DNA of 64,000 nt, from NCBI GenBank assembly GCA_040290295.1, contig PSMW01000007.1:62001-126000 (forward strand), written 5' to 3'. Of the stretch, positions 1 through 7,774 are shown piece after piece; the stretch's first letter is position 1; each line of letters begins with the position of its first letter. The DNA comes from CAADGV01 sp040290295 (lineage in GTDB: Bacteria; Bacteroidota; Ignavibacteria; UBA10030; UBA6906). The notes under the pieces were generated by a model. That model was not told the DNA's origin, made no database searches, and was given only the letters and a program-made list of their open reading frames with translations. The translations under genes and the position numbers were made by a program.

Positions 1-1
1 C

Positions 2-925
2 ACGTGGATGAACGTGCTGAAGGAATACGACGCCGCGATCCGAAAAGAAAGCGGCGGGAAGTTGGGCTTCAAGATATACGCCGGAGGGGTGCAGGGAGAA
101 GATCGCGATGTCATCCGCAAGATGCGGCTTGGCCAATTGCACAGCGCGGGACTCACCGGCTTCGGTTTGGGCGACATCGCACCGAAGGTGCGCATCTTGG
201 ACTCGCCGTTTCTGTTCCAGAGCTACGAAGAGGTCGATCATATTTACGAGACCTTTCACGACGAGTTCGACAAGGCGTTTCGCGACAATGGCTACGTTTT
301 ACTCGGATGGACAGAAGTGGGATGGGTGTACGTTCTCACCAATACACCGGTCCGCACGCTCGCCGACATGAACGGCGTGAAAATGTGGATGTGGGAAGGG
401 GACAAGGTTGCCGAAGCTACCCTCAAAGCGCTGGGAATCAGTCCTATCCCGCTGTCGGTCATCGACGTGCTCACCTCACTCCAAACGGGCTTGATCAACG
501 GAGCGTACACCTCGCCGTTGGCGGCGTTGGTGCTGCAATGGCACACCCGTGTGAAGTACATGATGAACTTGCCGCTTGCCGACGCCTCGGGTGCCGTCGT
601 CATGACGAAGAAGAAATTCGACGAGCTGCCTCCCGATCTTCAAGAGATCCTGCTGCGCAACGGGCGAAAGTACATGCGTGAACTGACGCTGAAATCGCGG
701 AAGGAAAACGCCGACGCGATCGAAACGATGAAGAGGTCAGGCATCCGGCTCGTCGAAGTCACATCGCAAGAGGCGATCCAGCAGTACATTGCAGCGGGCA
801 AATGGGCACGGCGATCGCTTGTCGGCACGTTGTACGATCAGGAGTTCCTCGACCGCGTCGAGAAAGCCCTGCAGGATTTCCGCACAGCGCGCAGCGCAGC
901 GAACAAATCGGGAACCAGCAAATGA
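2..925 (+). CDS. dctP: TRAP transporter substrate-binding protein DctP (5' partial)
   Basis: Periplasmic solute-binding subunit of a TRAP transporter, which captures an organic acid or similar solute and hands it to the DctQM permease. The frame is open from the window edge and the signal peptide is missing, so the true start lies upstream; an ATG at 8 is internal. About 307 residues are visible. Family features include the segment GLTGFGLGDIAP, the run DSPFLF, and a central block around MWMWEGDK followed by ALGISPIPL, typical of DctP ligand-binding lobes. The stop overlaps the dctQ start by four bases (ATGA), so the three genes form a coupled operon. The substrate cannot be read from sequence. 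Confidence 0.9.
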   Translation, partial: TWMNVLKEYDAAIRKESGGKLGFKIYAGGVQGEDRDVIRKMRLGQLHSAGLTGFGLGDIAPKVRILDSPFLFQSYEEVDHIYETFHDEFDKAFRDNGYVLLGWTEVGWVYVLTNTPVRTLADMNGVKMWMWEGDKVAEATLKALGISPIPLSVIDVLTSLQTGLINGAYTSPLAALVLQWHTRVKYMMNLPLADASGAVVMTKKKFDELPPDLQEILLRNGRKYMRELTLKSRKENADAIETMKRSGIRLVEVTSQEAIQQYIAAGKWARRSLVGTLYDQEFLDRVEKALQDFRTARSAANKSGTSK

Positions 926-1425
926 AGCTGCTGCGATCGCTCGACCGCGTGTTGGTCAAGATCGAAACGGCGCTGCTGGTCGTCTTCCTGTCGGTGATGA
1001 TCCTCTTGGCGTTCTCGCAGGTGGTGTTGCGCAACGTCTTCGGGATCGGCTTCCTGTGGGCTGATCCGCTGGTTCGTCATCTCGTGCTCTGGGTTGGATT
1101 CTTCGGGGCGGCGGTTGCCACGCACGAGGAACGACACATCGGTATCGATGCTCTCACGAGGTTCTTCTCACCACGCATCAAATCCGCAGCGCACATGCTC
1201 ACCTCGCTCTTCGCTATCGTTGTCTGCCTTTTTCTCGCCGATGCGGCGCTGGTGTTCCTGCGCGACGAGCAAGCCTCCGGCAGCGACTTCATGGCGAACG
1301 TGCCAACGTGGATCGCGCTCCTTGTTATCCCGACGGGCTACGTGCTGATGGCATTCCATTTCTTGGTGAAAAGTATCGAACACGTGCTGCGTCTTGCGGG
1401 GAAAGGAGAGGGTGCCTCGTCATGA
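922..1425 (+). CDS. dctQ: TRAP transporter small permease DctQ
   Basis: Small membrane subunit of the TRAP transporter, 167 residues, with four predicted membrane helices, including a first helix at about residues 15-35 and a last at about 130-150. The motif FSQVVLRNVF after the first helix and the HEERHIGID loop are characteristic of DctQ. The ATG at 922 was chosen because it overlaps the dctP stop as ATGA, implying translational coupling; a longer frame opening further upstream would run inside dctP. Its own stop again overlaps the dctM start as ATGA. It acts in the inner membrane with DctM; its exact role in the family is less clear than that of DctM. Confidence 0.9.
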   Translation: MKLLRSLDRVLVKIETALLVVFLSVMILLAFSQVVLRNVFGIGFLWADPLVRHLVLWVGFFGAAVATHEERHIGIDALTRFFSPRIKSAAHMLTSLFAIVVCLFLADAALVFLRDEQASGSDFMANVPTWIALLVIPTGYVLMAFHFLVKSIEHVLRLAGKGEGASS

Positions 1426-2702
1426 GCATGCTGTTGATCGGATTACTCCTGTTGCTCTTGATGTTGCTCGGAGCGCCGCTCTTTGCCGTCATCGGCGCGG
1501 TGGCGATGGTGAGCTTTGCTGCCGAGGGCATCGAATCCTCGGCGGTGATGGTGGAGTTGTATCGCATCGGTAGCAATCCCACGCTTGTTGCCATTCCCCT
1601 TTTCACGTTTGCAGGCTACGTTCTGGCCGAGAGCAAAACGCCACAGCGCTTGGTCAATCTTGCACGCGCGTTCTTCGGTTCGTTCAGCGGTGGCCTCGCT
1701 GTGGTGGCGCTCGTGACGTGCGCGATCTTCACCGCGTTCACGGGGGCGTCGGGCGTCACCATCGTGGCGTTGGGGGGACTGCTGTTTCCCATCTTGTTGA
1801 AGGAACAGTACCCCGAAAAGTTTTCGCTCGGACTCATCACCACCTCAGGCAGTTTGGGTTTGCTCTTTCCGCCAAGCCTCCCGTTGATTCTGTACTCCGT
1901 GACATCGAAGCTGAGCATCGACCAACTGTTTGCCGCCGGCTTGATACCGGGACTTCTGCTCGTCGTGATCTTGTCGGCGTACGGTGTGCGGCAAGGAAAA
2001 AAGGCGCGCGTGCCGAAGACGCTCTTCGCATGGGCGAACGTCATCTCGGCTGTGCGCGACGCTGCGTGGGAAATCCCCTTGCCGTTCATCGTCATCGGCG
2101 GCATCTACAGCGGCACGTTCACCGCCACCGAAGCTGCCGCGGTGACGGCGTTCTATGTGTTCGTGGTGGAGGTGTTTATCTACAAAGACCTTCATCCTAC
2201 GCGCGATATTCCCCGCGTGATGCGCGAGAGTATGGTGCTCGTCGGCGCCATTCTGATGATCATCGGGACGGCGATGGGATTGACGAATTACCTCGTGGAC
2301 AACGAGGTGCCGGTGAAATTGTTCGAGCTGACCAAACAGTTCATCGGCAGTCCGGTGATGTTTCTGATCGTGCTCAATGTGTTTCTGATTCTGGTGGGGA
2401 TGATGATGGACATTTTCTCCGCCATCATCGTCGTCGTTCCGCTCATCATGCCGATTGCGCGTGCCTACGGGGTCGATCCGATCCACTTGGGCATCATCTT
2501 TCTGACGAATCTTGAAATCGGTTATCTGACGCCTCCCGTCGGATTGAACTTGTTCATTTCCGGCATCCGTTTTCAAAAACCCATCCTCACGATCGTCCGT
2601 GCGGTGCTGCCCTACATCGGGATGCTGATCATCGCGCTGTTGATCATCACGTACGTTCCCGAGCTGAGCTTGTGGCTTGTACACGCGCTGGGCGTGAAGT
2701 AA
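1422..2702 (+). CDS. dctM: TRAP transporter large permease DctM
   Basis: Large integral membrane subunit, the sodium-coupled channel of the TRAP system, 426 residues with roughly eleven to twelve hydrophobic segments. Recognisable DctM features are the N-terminal hydrophobic start (GAPLFAVIG), IPLFTFAGYVLAES near residue 55, the TAFTGASGVT loop, SGSLGLLFPPS, and the conserved C-terminal stretch NLEIGYLTPPVGLNLF. The start at 1422 is fixed by the ATGA overlap with dctQ. No terminator is evident before the methyltransferase 27 bases downstream, so that gene may be co-transcribed. Confidence 0.92.
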   Translation: MSMLLIGLLLLLLMLLGAPLFAVIGAVAMVSFAAEGIESSAVMVELYRIGSNPTLVAIPLFTFAGYVLAESKTPQRLVNLARAFFGSFSGGLAVVALVTCAIFTAFTGASGVTIVALGGLLFPILLKEQYPEKFSLGLITTSGSLGLLFPPSLPLILYSVTSKLSIDQLFAAGLIPGLLLVVILSAYGVRQGKKARVPKTLFAWANVISAVRDAAWEIPLPFIVIGGIYSGTFTATEAAAVTAFYVFVVEVFIYKDLHPTRDIPRVMRESMVLVGAILMIIGTAMGLTNYLVDNEVPVKLFELTKQFIGSPVMFLIVLNVFLILVGMMMDIFSAIIVVVPLIMPIARAYGVDPIHLGIIFLTNLEIGYLTPPVGLNLFISGIRFQKPILTIVRAVLPYIGMLIIALLIITYVPELSLWLVHALGVK

Positions 2703-2729
2703 TCCCACGTGCGCGCAGAGTGGAGCGCC

Positions 2730-3758
2730 ATGCAAATCCGCCTGAGCCTTTTTGAACGAATTCTCCATCGCCTGCATCTTCTTCCCACGCCTTTCATGGA
2801 TGCGTTTGGCAGCATGATCTTCGGTAGGGTGCTGACGATCGCTGCGCGTCGTGGAGTGTTCGAGGCTGTTGCTGATGGGCCGCGTTCGGTGCAGGAGATC
2901 GCCGAGTGGACTCGCCTACATCCTCGAGCTGTCACATTGATGGCGGAGGCGTTCGTTGTCGGCGGGTATCTGTGCCATGAGGGAGATGGCTATCGCATCA
3001 GCGTGGAGGGAAGGAAATGGTTGGTGCGGGGTTCGCCGCATTTTGTCGGGAATCTCATCCGCTATTTCGAAACGCTGTATGATCGGTGGAGTGCTTTCGA
3101 GTATGCGCTGGAGCATGGGGTGCCGCGCCGAGCCTACTTCGAGCACTTTACGGATGAGGATTGGGAAATCTACGTGTACGGCATGGCGGACTTGGCGCGG
3201 CTGCTTCAGCCGCATGTTCTTCGCCGCATCGTCGTGGAGCGAATGGAAGGCTCGCTGCTCGATCTCGGCGGTTCACACGGATTGTATGCCGTTGAACTGT
3301 GCCGCCGCTATCCCAAGCTGCACGCTGTGGTGATGGACTTCGCGTCTGCACTCCAGGTTACCGAGCAGGTGGTGAGGCAAGAAGGAATGAGTGAGCGCAT
3401 CGAGCTGCGCGCAGGTGATTTCTTGCGCGAGCGGCTCCCGTCGGGTCAGGAGTGTGTGTTGATGTTCAACGTGGTGCACGGCTTGACGAATGAGCAGAAT
3501 GTAAGGGTGATTGCCTCTGTTCACGAGGCGCTGAACGATGGCGGAAGGCTGTACATCCTCGATCAGGTGAAAGGAACGAACCGACGTTCGTCTCTTGCTG
3601 CGTTCATGCCGTTGATGGTGGGATTGAATCTCCTGAACGAAATCGGAGGCACGGTGTACGATTGTCGGGACGTCGAGCGGTGGTGTAGCGGCTTTCGTAC
3701 AGTGAAGCAGCACAGACTCCTCCTGCCGGGTGTTGTGCTGGTGGAAGCGGTGAAGTGA
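2730..3758 (+). CDS. SAM-dependent O-methyltransferase-like protein
   Basis: Resembles small-molecule O-methyltransferases of the 'methyltransferase_2' type, with an N-terminal winged-helix dimerisation region (about residues 20-90) and a C-terminal Rossmann domain. The SAM-binding glycine motif DLGGSHG lies near residue 176, with an acidic VVMDF strand end about 25 residues later and a later FNVVHG segment at the catalytic site. Length is 342 residues, normal for the family. The ATG at 2730 has a GGAG five bases upstream; a GTG at 2709 is possible but lacks a site. The methyl acceptor is unknown, and the link to the upstream TRAP genes is only positional. Confidence 0.75.
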   Translation: MQIRLSLFERILHRLHLLPTPFMDAFGSMIFGRVLTIAARRGVFEAVADGPRSVQEIAEWTRLHPRAVTLMAEAFVVGGYLCHEGDGYRISVEGRKWLVRGSPHFVGNLIRYFETLYDRWSAFEYALEHGVPRRAYFEHFTDEDWEIYVYGMADLARLLQPHVLRRIVVERMEGSLLDLGGSHGLYAVELCRRYPKLHAVVMDFASALQVTEQVVRQEGMSERIELRAGDFLRERLPSGQECVLMFNVVHGLTNEQNVRVIASVHEALNDGGRLYILDQVKGTNRRSSLAAFMPLMVGLNLLNEIGGTVYDCRDVERWCSGFRTVKQHRLLLPGVVLVEAVK

Positions 3759-3823
3759 GATGGATGCTTGAAGTGTCGGAAGCGAAGAAGGGAGGAAGCT
3801 ACGCGCGTTAGGTGCCCGAAAGG

Positions 3824-3933
3824 TGGCGCCGCTTTTTGGCGCCAGTGCCGCTGCTGCTGTGTGCAGCGGCACCGAAGCGGATGCGGAGCCTGAAGGGCAC
3901 CGACCCCCGCCTGCGTCCCGCCGTAGGCGGGGG
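3824..3933. repeat. Three consecutive strong hairpins between convergent genes
   Basis: Three perfect inverted repeats follow one another: a 7-bp stem TGGCGCC/GGCGCCA (3824-3844), a 10-bp stem GTGCCGCTGC/GCAGCGGCAC (3845-3872) and a 9-bp stem CCCCCGCCT/AGGCGGGGG (3904-3933). They lie between the convergent methyltransferase and porin genes and may act as bidirectional terminators, although none has a clear T tract after it, or as a REP-like element. The rest of the 3759-3967 spacer shows no gene. Confidence 0.7.
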
Positions 3934-3967
3934 GAACGCCCAACTCTTTTCGGCAAACACGTGGGCG

Positions 3968-5022
3968 CTAAAAGTAGGTTGCGATGCCGAAGTGCACGAG
4001 CGCTGCTCGAGATTCGTTGCCGATACGATCGACGATCCAATTGTGTTGGTAGTCGAGCTTGATCACGGTGTTGGGGACAAGGCGAAGGTTGGTGCCCACC
4101 GTGAGTCGTTGCATGTGGTCGCCGCGAAGATGCGCATCGAAGTCCACACACTCGTAGCGGATACCGGCGGCGAGTGTGGATTGCGGAAACATCGGCAACA
4201 CGCCGCGCAACACGTCATAGACTGTTTGAGCATAAAATCCTTGCTGCGCGCGTCGGCGAACAAGCCGATAAGTGACGGCGGTATCTGAATGCTCGCTCGC
4301 GCAAACTCTCTTTGCAGCAACAATCTGTTCCACCGAAACTCGCCATCGAGCGCAACGATGGTAAGCCGCCGCTTGTCATCTACGACGAGTCCTTCTTTTT
4401 TGAATGTGTTGTACACGCCCGTATGCACGGAGGCGCCAAGCTCCAAGCAAAACTCACTCTGCCACGCAAGGCGTCCGAGGAGTGCGGGACTGCCGTTGTT
4501 GTCCTCATCGAATGTTTTGGGCCTGCCTTCGGGAATGGATGTGCCATTGCCGTTGAGGATGACGTCGTCATTCAGACCGTTGACAACATACACCTCGTAC
4601 GTGAGCCGATGATTGTCATACGGTGTGAACGCGCCGTAGCAGCCGAAACCTACTTCGGAGAGTGTGGTGGGAATGATGCGCGTGGAAACAAGCGGTCGGT
4701 CGGTGAACTCGTTGCGCGGACCGTCGTGGACGAGATTGAACTTGCCGAGCGGCGAGAACAGAATGCCCCCTCGTACGGTCAGCTCATCGAGCAGCACGAT
4801 GTCGAGGAGCGCGGTCTCGAGCTTGATCTCTTCGGTTCCGTGTTCGAACTCCAACTCCGATGTGAGTTTGATGTGGGGTGAGATGGATGAGAAGATGATG
4901 AGACCTTCGATGGGTGCGTCGAACGCTTCGGATGGTTCGGGCGCCTTGGTCAACAGATGATCGCAGGAGGCGATCGATGCGCCGAAAAGGGAAAGGACAC
5001 AACGTTCAAAGAACGGTTTCAT
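3968..5022 (-). CDS. Outer-membrane porin-like beta-barrel protein, frameshifted
   Basis: Probable outer-membrane channel. The start at 5022 has a GGGAG site eight bases upstream and is followed by a hydrophobic leader (VLSLFGASIA). The body has the alternating pattern and phrases of porin-like barrels (GGILFSPLGKFNLVHDG, LTYEVYVVNGL) and ends in the aromatic GIATYF expected of outer-membrane proteins. The reading frame breaks near 4245-4255 in a CGCGCG run: upstream frame reads LFADAR, and the downstream frame reads AQQGFYAQTVYDVL to the natural end. One lost base or two extra bases would rejoin them, giving about 350 residues. It follows mntH by 22 bases, suggesting co-regulation with manganese uptake. 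The exact porin family is not certain. Confidence 0.65.
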
Positions 5023-5044
5023 AATCGTATCTCCCAATACTGAG

Positions 5045-6901
5045 CTACTGCACTACCAAGACCGGAATATGCAGCGCATGTCGCACTTCCGAGATGGACG
5101 CGCCGAAAATCAAGTCCTTGATGCCGCGGTGACCGTGTGCGCCCATGATGAGAAGATCGATGCCGGTTTCGTTGCTGAGACGAATGAGTTCCTTGGGCAC
5201 GCGGCCGAAGCCAAGCATGGTGCGGGTAGTGATGCCGCGCTGGCGTAGTCCTTCGGCAATGGCTTCGAGGGTTTCGGCGTCGTGGCGTGCCTCATCGTCG
5301 AAGGCTTGTTTGCCGAAGAGTTGTCCGCCGACGCTCTCGACGACATGGAACAGGATCACTTGGGCACCATGGCGTTTGGCGGTGGAGAGTGCATGCGCAA
5401 GCACCTTCGCGCTCATCGCTCCGAAATCGAGCGCAACGCCGATGCGTTGATACTGTTGCTCGGGCAATACCATCGGTGTGATCACTCGTTCCGGTGGAAC
5501 CCTCTTCTTCCGCCAGGCCTTGGGCAATGCAATGTAGAGAAGCAACAGCGCCAATCCGATTAGGAGCGGCACGACCGTTATCCACAGCCAGAACGGATTG
5601 TCTGCTTCGGTGATCCAACCGGCAATCGTTTGATACACAAGACGAACGTTGAGTCCGATAATGACGGAGGCAACGACCCAAGCCAGAAGCTTGAGCCAGA
5701 GAGGATTGGCAAACTGCCCCATCTTCTCCTTGTCGCTCGTGTATTGAATGAGGGGAACGACGGCGAACGGGAGCTGGAGGCTGAGAATCACCTGACTGAG
5801 AATCAGCAGTTCGTACGAGCCGTGCTCGCCTTGGATCGAGATGACGATCACCGCGGGCACAATGGCGATCAGGCGTGTGATGAGCCTGCGCAGCCAAGGC
5901 CTCATCTTGAGCTGCAGAAATCCTTCCATCACGATTTGTCCCGCCAAGGTACCGGTGAGTGTGGAACTTTGGCCTGCGGAGAGCAAGGCGATGGCGAACA
6001 GCGTGCTTGCGAGTGTCGTTCCCAACAGCGGGGTTAGCAGTTCGTGCGCCTGTTGAATCTCCGTGACCACGATGCCGTGTTTGAAGAAGGTGGAGGCGGA
6101 AAGAATGAGGATCGCCGCGTTCACGAACAACGCTGCGTTGAGTGCGAGAGCGGTATCGACCAAATTATACTTACACGCGGCTCGCTTTCCTTCCGTCGTT
6201 TGCTCGACCGAGCGAGTCTGCACCAACGCGGAATGCAGGTAGAGATTGTGCGGCATGACGGTGGCGCCGAGGATGCCGATCGCAACGTACAAGCTTTCAG
6301 GGCTAAGGCGAGGTACCAACCCCGTTGCAAGTTCGCTCACGCGCGGTTGCGCCAAGACTAACTCGATGCCGAAGCAAACACCGATGGTGGAGACGAGCAA
6401 GAGAATGAACGCCTCCATTATCCGAATGCCGAAGTGTTGAATCAGGAGGAAGAGCATCGTATCGAAGCCGGTGATGATGACACCGTAGAGCAACGGGATG
6501 TTGAACAAAAGATTGAGGCCGATAGCAGTGCCGAGCACTTCTGCAAGGTCGCATGCAGCGATGGCGATCTCGCACAGGAACCAGAGGACGTAGGCGACCG
6601 GGCGGGGATAATGTTCGCGGCAGGCTTGGGCAAGGTCACGCCCGGCGGCTATTCCCATACGAGCGGAAAGGGTCTGCAGCAGAATTGCCATCGCGTTGGA
6701 CATGACCAACACCCACAACAGTTGGTAGCCGAAGCGCGCGCCTCCTTCGAGATCGGTTGCCCAGTTGCCCGGGTCCATATAGCCCACACTGACCAGGTAG
6801 GCAGGTCCCGCGAAGGCGAACAGCCGCTTCGCCAACCCGACATTTTTCGGAATGGCGACGCTGCGATGAACCTCCGAGAGAGAAACTGTCTTTCGTTCCA
6901 T
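5045..6901 (-). CDS. mntH: NRAMP divalent metal (Mn2+) transporter fused to a universal stress protein domain
   Basis: Inner-membrane proton-coupled metal importer. The NRAMP signature DPGNW is at residues 43-47 and the metal-site MPHN motif at 216-219, with about eleven membrane helices up to residue 455. Plain MntH proteins are about 420 residues; here a cytoplasmic universal-stress-protein domain follows (about 475-618), with a G-x2-G-x9-G nucleotide-binding pattern in GAHGHRGIKDLIFGA. The usual Ser/Thr after the last glycine is displaced by Ala. The gene lies one base after mntR, sharing its promoter and operator, which supports manganese rather than iron as the main substrate. Confidence 0.93.
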   Translation of the reverse strand: MERKTVSLSEVHRSVAIPKNVGLAKRLFAFAGPAYLVSVGYMDPGNWATDLEGGARFGYQLLWVLVMSNAMAILLQTLSARMGIAAGRDLAQACREHYPRPVAYVLWFLCEIAIAACDLAEVLGTAIGLNLLFNIPLLYGVIITGFDTMLFLLIQHFGIRIMEAFILLLVSTIGVCFGIELVLAQPRVSELATGLVPRLSPESLYVAIGILGATVMPHNLYLHSALVQTRSVEQTTEGKRAACKYNLVDTALALNAALFVNAAILILSASTFFKHGIVVTEIQQAHELLTPLLGTTLASTLFAIALLSAGQSSTLTGTLAGQIVMEGFLQLKMRPWLRRLITRLIAIVPAVIVISIQGEHGSYELLILSQVILSLQLPFAVVPLIQYTSDKEKMGQFANPLWLKLLAWVVASVIIGLNVRLVYQTIAGWITEADNPFWLWITVVPLLIGLALLLLYIALPKAWRKKRVPPERVITPMVLPEQQYQRIGVALDFGAMSAKVLAHALSTAKRHGAQVILFHVVESVGGQLFGKQAFDDEARHDAETLEAIAEGLRQRGITTRTMLGFGRVPKELIRLSNETGIDLLIMGAHGHRGIKDLIFGASISEVRHALHIPVLVVQ

Positions 6902-6902
6902 G

Positions 6903-7556
6903 TTATGCAGGCTCCACGAAAATGGCGTCGGCGACTTGCTTGCTGATGAAATGATGCTTCGTTCCTACTTTCACGACCATCGAGCCATCGAACGCCTTCT
7001 TTTCCTTTACGACGAGTTTGCCGTTGAGCGCGAAGCCTAGGTGAGCGACATGCTGGAGAAGTTTGGCATCATCGTCATCCACACGCGAGATGCGCACAAC
7101 GTCGCCGGCGTTGCACGCGGAGAGGAGCGAATCGGCCTTATCAACCAGCGCGCCGTCTTTTGTGGGAATCGGGTGTCCGTGGGGATCGACGCTCGGAAAG
7201 CCGAGCGCCTCATCTAATTTATGTTCCAACTCCTCCGACGTGACGTGCTCTAAACGCTCTGCTTCCTCGTGCACGCGATCCCAGGAGTACCCAAGAAATT
7301 GGGTGAGGAACATTTCCCAAAGGCGGTGCCGTCGCAAGATACCGAGCGCCATCTTTCGTCCTTTCGCAGTAAGCCGAACGCCTTGATACGGTTCGTAGCG
7401 CAGCAAACCTTTTTCGGAAAGCCGCTTGATCATATCGGTGATCGAGGCGTCGGCAACGCCAAGGTGCGCAGCGAGGGCAGAAGTGGTGGCGCGCTCGCCT
7501 TTCTCCTCGAGCTTGTAGATCGCTTTGATGTAATCTTCCGTGCTGATGGTCGGCAT
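6903..7556 (-). CDS. mntR: DtxR/MntR-family metal-dependent transcriptional repressor
   Basis: Metal-sensing repressor of 217 residues. Residues 1-65 form the iron-dependent-repressor winged helix (TISTEDYIKAIYKLEE, then the recognition region VADASITDMIKRLSEKGLL). The dimerisation and metal-binding domain (about 66-140) includes the family phrases RRHRLWEMFL, EEAERLEH and PHGHPIP, and a FeoA/SH3-like domain occupies about 145-217. The three-domain length fits DtxR/IdeR-type proteins, but linkage to mntH argues for a manganese sensor. It is the first gene of an operon with mntH and the porin, and a palindrome over its own promoter suggests autoregulation. Confidence 0.9.
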   Translation of the reverse strand: MPTISTEDYIKAIYKLEEKGERATTSALAAHLGVADASITDMIKRLSEKGLLRYEPYQGVRLTAKGRKMALGILRRHRLWEMFLTQFLGYSWDRVHEEAERLEHVTSEELEHKLDEALGFPSVDPHGHPIPTKDGALVDKADSLLSACNAGDVVRISRVDDDDAKLLQHVAHLGFALNGKLVVKEKKAFDGSMVVKVGTKHHFISKQVADAIFVEPA

Positions 7557-7577
7557 AGCTGTGTGGGCAAAGCAAAG

Positions 7578-7593
7578 TTTAGGTTCGCCTAAA
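7578..7593. promoter_or_regulatory. MntR/DtxR-type operator palindrome
   Basis: TTTAGG-TTCG-CCTAAA is a perfect 6-4-6 inverted repeat 21 bases upstream of the mntR start. It matches the general TTAGG...CCTAA form bound by DtxR/MntR-type repressors and abuts the -10 element, so bound repressor would block transcription of mntR-mntH-porin. Confidence 0.75.
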
Positions 7594-7620
7594 GTTTATG
7601 TTTTGTAGCCTTAAAGTCAA
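7593..7620 (-). promoter_or_regulatory. mntR operon promoter
   Basis: On the minus strand, TTGACT (7615-7620) and TAAACT (7593-7598) are separated by 16 bases, immediately upstream of and touching the operator palindrome. Confidence 0.55.
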
Positions 7621-7648
7621 GACTCGCACGTAACACGCCGTAACGATA

Positions 7649-7683
7649 AAGGGCGGAGCCTCCCGAAGGAAGCCTCCGCCCTT
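7649..7683 (-). terminator. Terminator after the M16 peptidase genes
   Basis: A 10-bp perfect stem AAGGGCGGAG/CTCCGCCCTT with an imperfect inner extension around a TTCG loop, followed on the minus strand by a short T run (TTTATCG). It lies between the end of the M16 operon (7775) and the mntR promoter. Confidence 0.65.
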
Positions 7684-7774
7684 GTGCAATGGTCGAACGC
7701 TGTTGAACGGATGCGATCAGGAAGGCTCAGGGTTTCTGCTCGCCCGGCGCACGATCGAGGACGCGCCCGGGACG

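Noticed and set aside
1845..2777. 310-residue open frame antisense to dctM
   Set aside because: Composition is His/Asp/Arg-rich shadow coding of a GC-rich gene, with no domain and no ribosome site.
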